A stretch of DNA of 64,000 bases from Paenibacillus sp. FSL R5-0341 (GTDB lineage: Bacteria > Bacillota > Bacilli > Paenibacillales > Paenibacillaceae). Location of the stretch: positions 496,001 through 560,000 of the forward strand of contig NZ_CP150241.1 in NCBI RefSeq assembly GCF_037975235.1, given 5' to 3'. Of the stretch, positions 9,161 to 18,327 are shown piece by piece; within the stretch, counting starts at the first letter, position 1; each line of letters begins with the position of its first letter. The translations under genes and the position numbers were made by a program. The notes beneath the pieces are model-generated. The model saw nothing but the letters and a program-made list of their open reading frames with translations. It ran no database searches and was not told the origin of the DNA.

Positions 9161-10114
9161 TTATGCCAGTGTCAGACGATTGATGTTACCTGATAGAATT
9201 TCACAGGAGTTATTGAACTTCTGGCGTTCTGTTGCATCCAGATTCAATTCGATAATCTCCTGAATGCCATTTCCGCCGATAATTGCAGGAACACCGACGC
9301 AGACGTTATGTTGCTCATACTCTCCGTCCAGAATAGCTGATACGGCGATGATTTTGTGTTCGTCATTGAGGATGGAACGGGTGATGTGCGCGAGGGCGTT
9401 GCCGATCCCGAATTGGGTAGAGCCTTTGCGAGTGAAGATCTCCCAGCCGGCATCTTTCGTTTTGCGTGCGATATCGTCCAGATCCAGATGTTTGAAGCGC
9501 TCCTTGTGCTGATCCATAATATGCATAATCGGTTTACCGCCGATGGTCACATGCGACCAGGCCACGAACTGGGATTCTCCATGCTCCCCGAGAGCATAAC
9601 CATGCACGCTGCGTGGATCGATGGAGAAGACTTCAGACAGCAGCGTTTTGAGTCGTGAAGAGTCAATGGACGTGCCTGTACCGATGACATGTTCGCGCGG
9701 GAGGCCGGATAATTTCCATACCATATAAGTTACTATGTCAACCGGATTGGCAGCGACGACAAAAATCCCGTTAAATCCACTGTTCATGATGGGAACCACG
9801 ATGTCTTTGGCAATGGACTCCGCTTCCTCCAAAATATCCAGCCGTGTCTGTCCTGGCTTGGGATTCGCCCCGGCGGTTAAGATAATGACATCCATATTGC
9901 CGCAATCGGCATACGTTCCTGCATATACTTTGGTGCGATTATGTGTGAAGTCCATGCAATGGGAAAAATCCAGTGCCTGTGCTACAGCACGGTCATACGT
10001 CCGGTCCACCATCATAATTTCCCTGCATATCGATTGATTAATCATGGAATACGCACAACTCGAACCGACAAGACCCGCCCCGATCACCGCTACTTTACCT
10101 GATTTGCCTAACAC
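9161..10114 (-). CDS. ldh: L-lactate dehydrogenase
   Basis: 317 residues, minus strand, GTG start at 10114 behind GGGGGC. The N-terminal Rossmann fold has [12 protein letters not shown] and then VDR, as in NAD-dependent enzymes. Substrate loop and active-site motifs are [35 protein letters not shown] and the catalytic His in ALGEHGES. The enzyme interconverts pyruvate and L-lactate with NADH in fermentation. Malate dehydrogenases share the fold, but the GQTR loop has Gln, the lactate-type residue, before Thr-Arg. It stands alone between terminators. A -10-like TATACT lies about 60 bases upstream; no clear Rex site was seen. Confidence 0.92.
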   Translation of the reverse strand: MLGKSGKVAVIGAGLVGSSCAYSMINQSICREIMMVDRTYDRAVAQALDFSHCMDFTHNRTKVYAGTYADCGNMDVIILTAGANPKPGQTRLDILEEAESIAKDIVVPIMNSGFNGIFVVAANPVDIVTYMVWKLSGLPREHVIGTGTSIDSSRLKTLLSEVFSIDPRSVHGYALGEHGESQFVAWSHVTIGGKPIMHIMDQHKERFKHLDLDDIARKTKDAGWEIFTRKGSTQFGIGNALAHITRSILNDEHKIIAVSAILDGEYEQHNVCVGVPAIIGGNGIQEIIELNLDATERQKFNNSCEILSGNINRLTLA

Positions 10115-10658
10115 TGCCGTTCAGCCCCCATTACATTGATATTTATCCGTCACTTACGCGTCCTATGTTAAGTATAGTCCTTTATTTTATGCTGAAATGT
10201 ATTTCTACGTTACATAAGATAACACATAAAAAAGCTATACAGCAATGATATCCGCTATCGCGGGAGCGTACTGGAGTAACGAAGTTAACAAAATTGACAT
10301 GGAAAATTCATAATCCGTTGATTTGACGGCATTTGCACCTGTCTTATTCGACATGACAGCATTCATGCTCGTTGTCGGATCAAGGGTTATTTGTGCGAAT
10401 CATATACCTGACAAAAGTTCTTAGGAATCCGCAGAAACAGAACAAAACCGCCAAAGGGATCTGCCGAGAAGCTGACGAATACATACGGACAAGCAAAAGA
10501 TAAGCATACATGATCCATAAGACAGGTTGCCCCGATCCGATGACGGTTCCATACAGGAACGCTGAAGCCATAATGTTTTTATCCAAGAATCAATTTCATA
10601 ACTCACTAAAGATATTATGAAATTGATTCCCAAAAGACTTCATTCCGGGAGGGAATTA
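10115..10658. other. 544-base gap upstream of ldh and the MerR-like gene
   Basis: No convincing gene. A minus-strand frame at 10380-10586 would give a small hydrophobic protein from TTG or an internal ATG at 10571, but no ribosome site supports it. The notable element is the inverted repeat at 10587-10629, listed separately. The rest holds AT-rich promoter-like DNA for ldh. Confidence 0.4.
10587..10629. repeat. Perfect 15-bp inverted repeat ahead of the MerR-like gene
   Basis: GAATCAATTTCATAA (10587-10601) is the exact reverse complement of 10615-10629, with 13 bases between. It ends 29 bases before the likely start at 10659. It could be an operator for the protein encoded downstream or a hairpin in its leader. 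There is no T-tract, so a terminator is less likely. Confidence 0.6.
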
Positions 10659-11348
10659 ATGATGATTGAAGAAGCAGGAGCAACGACGGAAACGGCCAAG
10701 AGCCTGGGCATAGGTGCCAGTACTCTTCGTAAATATGCGGCGGCACTGGAAGAGCAGGGATACCGGTTCGAACGTTCCGCCAACAAATCCAGACTATTCA
10801 AATCAGACGACATCGAGTGCATTGAACGCTTGATGACCGAACTTAGAGAGCATAATCTGCCATTAGCTGATGCTGTGGTGACTGTATTGGCTCCAGACAT
10901 ACCTGTCGTAGAAGTAAATGTAGATGTACCCGCAGTGAGAATTGAAGGTCTCTCAGAGCCAGAATGTGCAGCAACATCGATGTCATCTGTATACCCTGAA
11001 GAACCTGAAGTAACAGGTAATCTGAGATCCTATGAGGGTCTGGGGCAGCTGGTAAGTGAGGTCACTTATGGTGCTGTGGAACAACAACAACAGGATGATC
11101 GGGTACAGCTGCTGCAACAGCGGGTCGATGAACTGGAGTTGACTCTTCAGCATCTGGCCGATACACATATGGCGCTTCAGGAACAGATGGAAAAACAGCG
11201 TCTATGGATGAACGAGAAACTGGAAGAGGAGCGGGATCGTGAACTCGTGACCAATCTGCGCAGCTTTCAGGGAAGAAAACGTAAACCCAAGGGAGCATCC
11301 CTGCGTATGTTGTTCGGGCTGCTGCCCAAGAAGCATAAGGAAGCTTGA
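10659..11348 (+). CDS. MerR-like HTH protein with C-terminal coiled coil and basic tail
   Basis: The ATG at 10659 follows GGGAGGG at good spacing; an in-frame ATG at 10617 lies inside the inverted repeat and has no ribosome site. About 229 residues: an N-terminal MerR-type helix-turn-helix (ETAKSLGIGASTLRKYAAAL, then RLFKSDDIECIERL), an acidic linker, a glutamine-rich coiled coil (RVDELELTLQHLADTHMALQ), and a strongly basic end (GRKRKPKG, LPKKHKEA). The architecture resembles RacA-like or DUF3967-type DNA-binding proteins rather than classical effector-sensing MerR regulators. Function unknown. The kinase 63 bases downstream might phosphorylate it, but that is only a neighbourhood guess. Confidence 0.75.
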   Translation: MMIEEAGATTETAKSLGIGASTLRKYAAALEEQGYRFERSANKSRLFKSDDIECIERLMTELREHNLPLADAVVTVLAPDIPVVEVNVDVPAVRIEGLSEPECAATSMSSVYPEEPEVTGNLRSYEGLGQLVSEVTYGAVEQQQQDDRVQLLQQRVDELELTLQHLADTHMALQEQMEKQRLWMNEKLEEERDRELVTNLRSFQGRKRKPKGASLRMLFGLLPKKHKEA

Positions 11349-11388
11349 GCAACAGGCTTTTGCCCATCGTGATTTTACAGTATCGGCC

Positions 11389-11397
11389 TGATATAAT
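11389..11397 (+). promoter_or_regulatory. Extended -10 (TGATATAAT)
   Basis: An extended -10 sits between the MerR-like gene and the kinase gene. Transcription from it would begin near 11404, only a few bases before the ATG at 11412. This favours translation starting at a later codon or a nearly leaderless message. Confidence 0.4.
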
Positions 11398-11411
11398 AAG
11401 CTCCATACAAC

Positions 11412-12305
11412 ATGAAGACTGGTAACGGATTGCTCGGTATAGAATTAGACCGGGGAGATCTGGAAGCTGGCATGGGAGGATCTGTGGAGCTGCGACGAAG
11501 TTGGCAAAGATTGCTCGGACTATGGACTGACCGTCCTAGGCGTCAGGGGACGACCATTGCTGAGCGTTATACGATACAGGAATTGCTGGGCATGGGGAGC
11601 TATGGGCTGACATATCTGTGTACAGATGACCAGACTGGTCATGAAGTGGCGTTGAAGGAGTCCAAGCCCAGCAAGGGCAGACTCGCTGCGCACCTGTTGG
11701 AGCGGGAGGCGGACGTGATGGAACGTCTGCACCATGAGGCGATCCCTGACCTATTGGATGTGTTCACATCAGGGAGAAAAAGCTATATCGTTACCGAGTA
11801 TATTCGTGGACAAACGCTTGAAGATTGCATATTTGAGCAAGGACTTCAATATTCGGAGCGGGAATGTCTGGAACTGGCAGGTCAACTGCTTGCTCCGGTG
11901 GCTCATGTGCATGAACAGGGGTATATTCATGGAGATGTACGGATTCCCAATGTTATTTTACGTGAAGGGATGTTGCATTTGATTGACTTTGGCCTGGCGA
12001 GACGCTTGGGGGAGCCGTTGTTGCCGGAGCTGAAGCGACGTATGCGTGAAGTCCCTGAGCCAGAAGATGAACAGGCTACACCGGATCATGATCTGCAGGA
12101 TATCGGTCACTTTCTTCTATTTATGCTGTATTCCGCCTATGAGCCAGAGAAGGGCCGAGAACCTGCCAGCTGGCAGGAGGAACTGAAGCTTACGCCTGAA
12201 TTGCATCAGATGCTGGAGAGACTTCTTGGACTCCGTCCAGGTTATGAGGGTGGGGCGCCAGAGTTACAGGCAGAGATTGAGAATGTGTTGCTGAAATTAC
12301 AATGA
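11412..12305 (+). CDS. Soluble eukaryotic-like Ser/Thr protein kinase
   Basis: Up to 297 residues; ATG 11472, preceded by GGAAG, is an alternative start that removes 20 residues without touching the domain. Kinase motifs in order: glycine loop LLGMGSYGLTYL (near 60), Lys in VALKES, Glu of helix C, catalytic loop YIHGDVRIPNVIL (HGD in place of HRD, with Asp and Asn kept), and LIDFGLARRLG as the DFG motif. No membrane helix or PASTA repeats, so it differs from PrkC and resembles the small cytoplasmic kinases of bacilli such as YbdM or YabT. Substrates unknown. Confidence 0.85.
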   Translation: MKTGNGLLGIELDRGDLEAGMGGSVELRRSWQRLLGLWTDRPRRQGTTIAERYTIQELLGMGSYGLTYLCTDDQTGHEVALKESKPSKGRLAAHLLEREADVMERLHHEAIPDLLDVFTSGRKSYIVTEYIRGQTLEDCIFEQGLQYSERECLELAGQLLAPVAHVHEQGYIHGDVRIPNVILREGMLHLIDFGLARRLGEPLLPELKRRMREVPEPEDEQATPDHDLQDIGHFLLFMLYSAYEPEKGREPASWQEELKLTPELHQMLERLLGLRPGYEGGAPELQAEIENVLLKLQ

Positions 12306-12341
12306 AATAAGCTCTGTAGGCGGACCTATATTTGTTATCCG

Positions 12342-12376
12342 TGACCTCTTCGTATGATAGCTGTAGGGGTCTTTTT
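12342..12376 (+). terminator. Probable terminator after the kinase gene
   Basis: GACCTC and GGGGTC (one G-U pair) flank an 18-base loop and lead straight into TTTTT. The stem is short, so this is a moderate call. Confidence 0.4.
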
Positions 12377-12521
12377 CCTTTTCGCTTTTATAGAAACAAT
12401 AAGAGGTGTTCTGCAGACCGTGTGTACGGCTGTCGAACACCCCTTTGTTACATATTCAATAATTGTAGCGTCCAATAGACCGAGGCGATCATTGCTCTTT
12501 AAAGGCACTAGTGAAAGCAGC

Positions 12522-12731
12522 TTAGCTGGAGCTGTATTTTCTGCTTTTGTAATACCCGGAGCCACTGCGGCTATCCCGATATTTCACATCCGAAGAAGAA
12601 TAGCGCTTGTAGGAACGCTTGCCTGAGGAACTGCTGTGACGTTTATATGAGCGCCTGTCCGAGGAGCTATAACGTTTACGGTGAGATGAAGATTTCGAAT
12701 CGATCAGTTTGCCAATAATCTTTTTGAACAT
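12522..12731 (-). CDS. Small cationic Ser/Arg/Lys/Tyr-rich protein
   Basis: 69 residues, minus strand, ATG at 12731 behind AAAGGGTGAAAGCTC, a good ribosome site. It opens with an amphipathic MFKKIIGKLIDS and continues as low-complexity repeats built on SYKR-SSS (DRRSYKRHSSSS, GKRSYKRYSSSD). No signal peptide and no recognised domain. The very high positive charge suggests nucleic acid, spore or surface binding, but no function is known to me. The ribosome site and the non-random repeat argue that it is real. Confidence 0.6.
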   Translation of the reverse strand: MFKKIIGKLIDSKSSSHRKRYSSSDRRSYKRHSSSSGKRSYKRYSSSDVKYRDSRSGSGYYKSRKYSSS

Positions 12732-12940
12732 GAGCTTTCACCCTTTCGAATTCAACTGTTTTTAACCATATACGTGGTCCGATATGAAGGGGTTTCGAGT
12801 TTTTCATGGAAAATTGTATTCATTGGACAGGAGCTTGGCGTATAATAGGATGTTGCTGATTCCACGGAATTTTTTATTTTGAGCGTTTAGCGTTACAATA
12901 GAGGACAGGATAAGATTTTAACGGACAAGGAGTAGTTGTT

Positions 12941-13687
12941 ATGATTACGTTGAAGACCAAAGAACAGATTGAATATATGAAAAAAGCCGGAGAAATTCTC
13001 GCCGCGTGCCATAGAGAAATTGCAAAAATGATTCGACCGGGCATCACGACACAGGAGATCGATCAGTTTGCAGAGGCTTTTATGAAGAAAAATGGCGCTA
13101 CGCCGGAACAAAAGGGATACAACGGCTACCAATATGCGACATGTGCGTCGGTTAATGATGTGATCTGTCACGGGTTCCCGGGGAAATATGCACTGAAAGA
13201 CGGCGATATCGTTACAATCGACATGGTTGTTAATCTGAATGGCTGGCTGGCTGATTCGGCGTGGTCTTATGCCGTAGGTGAAGTGACTCCGGAAGCACAA
13301 CATCTGCTGGACGTAACCAAAACCTCTCTGTACAAAGGCATTGAACTTGCTGTGGTTGGCAACCGGATCGGAGATATCTCCCATGCCATTCAAGTGTATG
13401 CAGAAGGTGAAGGTCTGTCGGTTGTACGTGAGTTTATTGGACACGGCATCGGTGAGAAGATGCATGAGGAACCACAAGTCCCTCACTATGGTCCACCACA
13501 TCGGGGTCCACGTCTCAAGGAAGGCATGGTTATTACGATTGAACCGATGCTGAACATTGGTACGTACCGCAGCAAGCTGGATTCGGATGGATGGACTGCG
13601 CGTACGATGGATGGAAGTCTATCTGCCCAGTATGAACATACGATTGCGATTACAGCAGATGGTCCTGTGATTTTGACAGCACAATAA
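12941..13687 (+). CDS. map: Methionine aminopeptidase, type I
   Basis: 248 residues, ATG 12941 behind AAGGAG. It removes the initiator methionine from nascent proteins. All five metal ligands are readable at family spacing: D94 (TIDMVVN), D105 (LADSAW), H168 (GHGIG), E201 (TIEPM) and E232 (YEHT). There is no N-terminal zinc-finger extension. A TATAAT at 12841-12846 is the likely -10. Unlike the copy usually found in the ribosomal protein operon, this one is monocistronic, so it is probably the second, stand-alone isozyme common in bacilli. Confidence 0.95.
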   Translation: MITLKTKEQIEYMKKAGEILAACHREIAKMIRPGITTQEIDQFAEAFMKKNGATPEQKGYNGYQYATCASVNDVICHGFPGKYALKDGDIVTIDMVVNLNGWLADSAWSYAVGEVTPEAQHLLDVTKTSLYKGIELAVVGNRIGDISHAIQVYAEGEGLSVVREFIGHGIGEKMHEEPQVPHYGPPHRGPRLKEGMVITIEPMLNIGTYRSKLDSDGWTARTMDGSLSAQYEHTIAITADGPVILTAQ

Positions 13688-13729
13688 TAGCTAAAAGCAG
13701 CTACAATGTGACGATATTTGCATATTTCA

Positions 13730-13755
13730 AGGCGGCCCACGTTTGTGATCCGCCT
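13730..13755 (+). terminator. Weak hairpin after map
   Basis: AGGCGG and CCGCCT enclose an inner CAC/GTG pairing. Only short T-runs follow, so it may be an inefficient terminator. Confidence 0.35.
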
Positions 13756-13861
13756 GTTTCGGTTTAAACTAATAAGAAGTGATAACACAGAGCCAGTGGT
13801 GAGTGATCTCAGCTGACAAGGGTTAACCTTGCGTCCACTTGGCAACAAGGAGGTAATTTTG

Positions 13862-14875
13862 GTGTCTGTAAATAAACAGATCGTACTTGCGTCTCGTCCC
13901 GAAGGTGCCCCATCCAGAGAGAATTTCAAATTTATTGATGCACCCCTTCCCGAACCGGAGGCTGGGCAAGTCCTGGTACGTACATTATATTTGTCGGTCG
14001 ATCCGTACATGCGGGGCCGCATGAAAGATACAAAATCCTATGCTGCACCGTATGCATTGAATGAAGTGATCAAGGGTGGAGCCATTGGACAGGTTGTGGA
14101 ATCTTCGGAACCGAATCTGCGCAAAGGAGATCTCGTGTCCGGCATGTGGGGCTGGCAGCAATATGCCGCAGTGAATACGGGTGACCTTTCGCTGATTGAT
14201 ACGGAAGAGGCACCGATCACGGCTTACTTGGGTGCGCTGGGCCTGACGGGGCTGACGGCTTATTTTGGTATGGAAGACATCGGCAAACCCAAGGACGGCG
14301 AAACGGTAGTGGTATCGGGAGCAGCCGGAGCGGTAGGCATGATTGCAGGTCAAATTGGTAAAATCGTAGGAGCACGCGTGGTCGGCATTGCAGGCTCTGA
14401 CGAGAAATGCGATTATCTAAAAGAAAAACTGGGTTTCGACGTGGTGTTGAACTACAAGAAGGAGCAGGATATGTCAGCAGCCATTGAACGGGCTTGCCCG
14501 GATGGCGTAGACGTCTACTTCGACAACGTGGGCGGTGACATCTCGGATGCAGTGTTACGCCATATCAATCGGAATGCACGTATTCCGTTATGTGGTCAGA
14601 TCTCGTCTTATAATCTGGAGAAGCCGGATATCGGGATGCGCCCACAGACGCTGCTGTTAACGAATACAGCATTAATGAAAGGTTTTCTGTTGGGTGACTA
14701 CACCAAATCCTTCAAAGAAGGCCGCGCGAAGTTGGCGAAATGGATCAAGGAAGGTCATATTCAGTATGAAGAGAACATTGTGGACGGATTCGAACAGACG
14801 CCGGAAGCATTCATGGGTCTTTTCTCGGGAGATAATCTGGGCAAGCAGCTGGTTAAAGTTGCAGATCCTGAATAG
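13862..14875 (+). CDS. Zinc-independent NADP-dependent MDR oxidoreductase (YfmJ/leukotriene B4 dehydrogenase-like)
   Basis: 337 residues from GTG 13862, which has AAGGAGGTAATTTT upstream. The N-terminal part carries LSVDPYMRGRM, a signature of the PTGR/alkenal reductase branch. The cofactor fold shows VVVSGAAGAVGMIAGQIGK, a variant of the AXXGXXG nucleotide loop, and YFDNVGG follows. No zinc-binding cysteines are seen. Members reduce alpha,beta-unsaturated carbonyls with NADPH, serving detoxification. It is a single gene between two hairpins. The exact substrate is unknown. Confidence 0.87.
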   Translation: MSVNKQIVLASRPEGAPSRENFKFIDAPLPEPEAGQVLVRTLYLSVDPYMRGRMKDTKSYAAPYALNEVIKGGAIGQVVESSEPNLRKGDLVSGMWGWQQYAAVNTGDLSLIDTEEAPITAYLGALGLTGLTAYFGMEDIGKPKDGETVVVSGAAGAVGMIAGQIGKIVGARVVGIAGSDEKCDYLKEKLGFDVVLNYKKEQDMSAAIERACPDGVDVYFDNVGGDISDAVLRHINRNARIPLCGQISSYNLEKPDIGMRPQTLLLTNTALMKGFLLGDYTKSFKEGRAKLAKWIKEGHIQYEENIVDGFEQTPEAFMGLFSGDNLGKQLVKVADPE

Positions 14876-14916
14876 ATATCGAATGGTTTTACATTTATAA
14901 ATAGGTTGAGAACACC

Positions 14917-14962
14917 AAAAGACACGTTCTGCACACTAATGGTGCAACAGAACGTGTCTTTT
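14917..14962. terminator. Bidirectional terminator between convergent genes
   Basis: AAAAGACACGTTCTG pairs perfectly with CAGAACGTGTCTTTT. The 16-base interior contains a further CAC/GTG pairing. It separates the oxidoreductase from the CcdC-like gene. Confidence 0.82.
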
Positions 14963-14992
14963 GTCTGTGAAACTGTGCGTGGTCTACGGTGA

Positions 14993-15478
14993 CTAGTGTT
15001 CGGCAACCAGCACTTCTTTGTAGTGTTTGTACATATATACACGCCAGCGTACAATCATGCCAAAAGCCAGCAGGAAGAACAATCCGCCCGTTTGCGGAAT
15101 GCTTACATACCGCTGAATGACTTCATGCAGGATCAGGCGTACGGCCAGCAATCCGAGCAGAATGAAAGCAAAGCTGCGGGAACGCGTGGCGAAAATCTCT
15201 TCGCCTACTCGTTCAAACCGTGTACTTCGAATGAGGGGATACGAGAAGAGAAACCAGCCCACCAGCAACGCAATGAATGCCCAGAGTAGAGGAACATGCG
15301 TCTCCGGTACAACAAACATGAGAAATCCTGTGCTCATGCCGAGCGGAGGAATAAGGATTTTGCGAATGGTCACAGGTCTGTGACTGGCTTTCATGCGGAT
15401 GAAAATAGCAAGCAAGGCCATGACAAGCATGCCCACGGTTGCTCCGATTTGCAGGTAGTACGGACTGATTTGAGCCAC
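14993..15478 (-). CDS. CcdC-like membrane protein (DUF1453 family)
   Basis: The frame extends further upstream, but GTG 15478 with AGAGGGAG before it is the likely start, giving 161 residues, close to the usual length of CcdC. Five hydrophobic helices are visible, starting LQIGATVGMLVMALLAIFI. Other family-like features are RKILIPPLGMSTGFLMF and a C-terminal MIVRWRVYMYKHYK. In Bacillus, ccdC lies with cytochrome c maturation genes but its role is undefined; here it stands alone. Assignment rests on topology and these motifs. Confidence 0.7.
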   Translation of the reverse strand: MAQISPYYLQIGATVGMLVMALLAIFIRMKASHRPVTIRKILIPPLGMSTGFLMFVVPETHVPLLWAFIALLVGWFLFSYPLIRSTRFERVGEEIFATRSRSFAFILLGLLAVRLILHEVIQRYVSIPQTGGLFFLLAFGMIVRWRVYMYKHYKEVLVAEH

Positions 15479-15695
15479 GTAGAACTCCCTCTTTCTGGAA
15501 TAATATGTTATCCGGAGATCCGGAACCCAGTACGAATTGCCGGAATTTTCAGTTCCTATTATATCACAAACGTAGAAAGCCGATAGAAAGCTTAGTGTAT
15601 CATATACCCGATATGTATTCACAGGGTGTATTTGAAAATTTTGTATTATTGTGCCCGTTGTAAGGCCGTTTATTCGATTAAGGGGAAATCATGCA

Positions 15696-16850
15696 ATGAT
15701 TGGACAAAAATGGATGTACATTAAGCTTATCGGTTCACATCGCACAGGTTGGCTTGCCAGTAATACAGATTGGTTAGTACATGTGGTCAGCCTGATCTGT
15801 GCAAGTGTGATGCTTCTTTTGCTGGTTATCTACGGTTATATCTTATGGACGAAATATAACAGCAGACGCAGGGAAAAGGTTAAGATAGTACTGGTGCAGG
15901 AATTACTTGCGGAGGGATCGGTTTTACAGCGGTACCTTGACCACGGAGAAATTGGCGTAGAATTATTAAATATGAGCAGAGATCAACAAAGTGTGTTGCA
16001 GCAGTTGTTATTGCAACGACTCGCTCAAGGTGCGGAAGAGCACGAGATCTTGCGGATTCGCCTGTTATCCTGGCAAGTCTTTGGCGGTTCATACCGGTCG
16101 GTACTGAAGAATGGAAAATGGAATCAACGAGTGAACACGTTGTTATATATTGAACAATTTCATATGGTGGAGCTTCTGCCCAGGTTAGAGGATATGCTGC
16201 GGGTTAGCTCATGTACGTTACTTGAACGCTTCATCATTTTGCGCATATATGCCAGAACCGGTTATTTCAGAATTGTGAAGGAACTAATGCGTGAGAAATA
16301 TGTATTATCCGATTCGCAGTATCTTCAGATTCTGCTGTTGCTTACCGAGTCATCCTGGACTCGTCTTAAGGAGCATTTCAAGGATGTACCTTATCAGGTC
16401 CAGTCTAATATCATCCATGCCATTCGTATTCGGGATGATCAGACGGATGGCACTGTTGCTCTACTGGAGAAGCTCATTCTCGGAGACGATGCGCAGCTAC
16501 GTATTTGCTCTTATCAGGCACTGGCTCACGTGGGCAGAGGTCGTGAAGATTTGTTGAAGGGGCTACTGTTGATATGGAACGAACATGGTGAGGAAAGGCA
16601 GCGCTCTGAACGACTAACAGTGACCCAGCTTATGGGTACTGTTCACGCGGATGCTTTTATCCCTCGTCTGAAGGTGATGATGGGTGATCCTTCTTTTCAG
16701 ATCAGGCAGGAAGCGGCGAACTCTCTTGCCCGGTATGAACAGGGACTTGAAGAACTTCGGGATACGGCTGTGAATCATCCGGATAAATATGCAAGGCAGA
16801 TAGCGGAAGAAACGCTGGAAAGGATGCAGTATGGACGAGAGATGGATTGA
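15696..16850 (+). CDS. Membrane-anchored HEAT-repeat protein
   Basis: About 384 residues from ATG 15696 (AAGGGGAAATC upstream); a GTG at 15651 is in frame but less well placed. A single hydrophobic helix (LICASVMLLLLVIYGYILW) near residue 35 anchors it. The rest is helical, and the C-terminal 130 residues contain recognisable HEAT-type repeats (AQLRICSYQALAHVGRG, FQIRQEAANSLARYEQG). Such scaffolds mediate protein contacts. It overlaps the GT2 gene by 20 bases, so the two are translationally coupled. Specific function unknown. Confidence 0.75.
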   Translation: MIGQKWMYIKLIGSHRTGWLASNTDWLVHVVSLICASVMLLLLVIYGYILWTKYNSRRREKVKIVLVQELLAEGSVLQRYLDHGEIGVELLNMSRDQQSVLQQLLLQRLAQGAEEHEILRIRLLSWQVFGGSYRSVLKNGKWNQRVNTLLYIEQFHMVELLPRLEDMLRVSSCTLLERFIILRIYARTGYFRIVKELMREKYVLSDSQYLQILLLLTESSWTRLKEHFKDVPYQVQSNIIHAIRIRDDQTDGTVALLEKLILGDDAQLRICSYQALAHVGRGREDLLKGLLLIWNEHGEERQRSERLTVTQLMGTVHADAFIPRLKVMMGDPSFQIRQEAANSLARYEQGLEELRDTAVNHPDKYARQIAEETLERMQYGREMD

Positions 16851-18273
16851 GATGCTGCGGAGTTTTATTTTGGCGTGTTATGAGGGAATGTTTATGTATC
16901 TAGTGCTAGCCATTGTGATGTGCAGTGTACTGGTTGTCGCCGCTGCTCGGACATTGATCCGTGGGAGGGATCTGGACCCGCTGCAATATCATGAGATGTT
17001 AGATGAGGAACTGGCTCCGGCGGTCTCCCTGCTTGTTCCGGTGCGGAATAGCGAGGATACGATTGTACAGCGAATTAGCTGTCTACTGGATATTCAATAT
17101 GCACGCTATGAAGTGATTATCATTAATGATGGGTCAGAGGATGGGACTATGCGGCGTCTAAAGGAAACCTATGATCTGATGCCCATTCAGAGTAAAGTTC
17201 ATTATTCGAGACTCGGCCAGGAGACGGCTCAGATTAATGGGGTCTACCAATCCAGGCTGCATCATCGTCTCATTGTGATCGACAAGGCGTATGGAGGACG
17301 AATGGACTCCCTAAATGTAGGCCTGAAAATTTCGCAGTATCCCTACATCGCCTCCGTTGGACCTCACACAGTTCTGGAACGGGATGCATTGGTGAAGATC
17401 ATGAAACCCGTTATGGATGCTCTCCCGGGAGAAGAGGTCGTTGCTTGCAGTGGACGAGTAGATCTCATGGCACCGGGAAATACGAATCATGCGGATTCAA
17501 CCGACAACGGCGCAAGACGGACGGGCAGTACGTTGTTTGTAATGCAGACCATTGAATACGTGCGTGCTTTTCTGATTAGCGGCGTGGGACTCGTTCGGTA
17601 CAATATTAATGTGCTTTTATTTACGGCTGAAGTATTCGGTGTATTCAAAAAGAACCGGGTGTTGGAAGTGGGGGGTTACAAGCGCGATGACCAGGTCGCT
17701 CACATGGAACTGGTGATGCGGTTACAGAAACATATGAAGCAGATCCGGGAGCGTGGCCGTATTATATATATTCCCGATCCAATCTGCAGGGTAGAAGTAC
17801 CCGGTACATGGCGTCAGCTGTGCAGACAGCGTATCGGTTGGCACATGCAGCTTGCAAGCAGTCTGTGGACTCAGCGGAGCATGATCTTCAATCCGGCCTA
17901 TGGCTGGATGGGGATGGTATCCATCCCGTATTTTATTTTGATCGAATTGTTGGGGCCTGTGTTGGAACTGGGAGCGATCCTGCTGTTCATTGCAGGCATA
18001 GGGCTGCAGTTGGTGGATATTAACCTATGTATCATTCTCGCTCTGTTGCTGACACTCTATGGTTCCTTGTTGTCCGCAAGTGTGGTGATGTTCGAAATAT
18101 GGTGTTCACGCAAGGCATATACATCCCGAGAGGTGACACGTCTGCTGGTGTATGCATGTACGGAGACGTTCTGGTTCAGACCGCTGAATAACATATCCCG
18201 TATAAATGGAATGTTGCAGGCTATGGGATTAAGGAAGGCAGAGGAAAAGGACAGCAGACATGGATTAGGGTAA
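16831..18273 (+). CDS. Membrane GT2-fold protein lacking canonical catalytic residues
   Basis: 480 residues, ATG 16831 behind GGAAAGGA. One N-terminal helix, a GT-A domain (VSLLVPVRNSEDTI, VIIINDGSEDGTMRR, KAYGGRMDSLN) and four or so C-terminal helices match processive glycosyltransferases. However, the expected DAD is VGPHT (residues 176-180), the ED base region reads QVAHMEL (A290-H291), and QxxRW is replaced by QRIGW (333-337). Known active family members need these residues, so this copy may be a pseudo-enzyme or a scaffold. It lies between a HEAT protein and an anchored extracytoplasmic protein. Confidence 0.8.
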   Translation: MDERWIEMLRSFILACYEGMFMYLVLAIVMCSVLVVAAARTLIRGRDLDPLQYHEMLDEELAPAVSLLVPVRNSEDTIVQRISCLLDIQYARYEVIIINDGSEDGTMRRLKETYDLMPIQSKVHYSRLGQETAQINGVYQSRLHHRLIVIDKAYGGRMDSLNVGLKISQYPYIASVGPHTVLERDALVKIMKPVMDALPGEEVVACSGRVDLMAPGNTNHADSTDNGARRTGSTLFVMQTIEYVRAFLISGVGLVRYNINVLLFTAEVFGVFKKNRVLEVGGYKRDDQVAHMELVMRLQKHMKQIRERGRIIYIPDPICRVEVPGTWRQLCRQRIGWHMQLASSLWTQRSMIFNPAYGWMGMVSIPYFILIELLGPVLELGAILLFIAGIGLQLVDINLCIILALLLTLYGSLLSASVVMFEIWCSRKAYTSREVTRLLVYACTETFWFRPLNNISRINGMLQAMGLRKAEEKDSRHGLG

Positions 18274-18327
18274 TCTACTGACCAATCCTGACAATACCTT
18301 GGAACAGAGCAAGGAGGAATACGCTTC

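Noticed and set aside
10380..10586. Minus-strand frame for a 63-68 residue hydrophobic protein
   Set aside because: Starts at TTG or an internal ATG without a ribosome site; the hydrophobicity may be a by-product of composition. Kept only as a note in the gap description.
12335..12565. Minus-strand frame overlapping the end of the small cationic protein gene
   Set aside because: No ribosome site, overlaps a supported gene and shows no domain.
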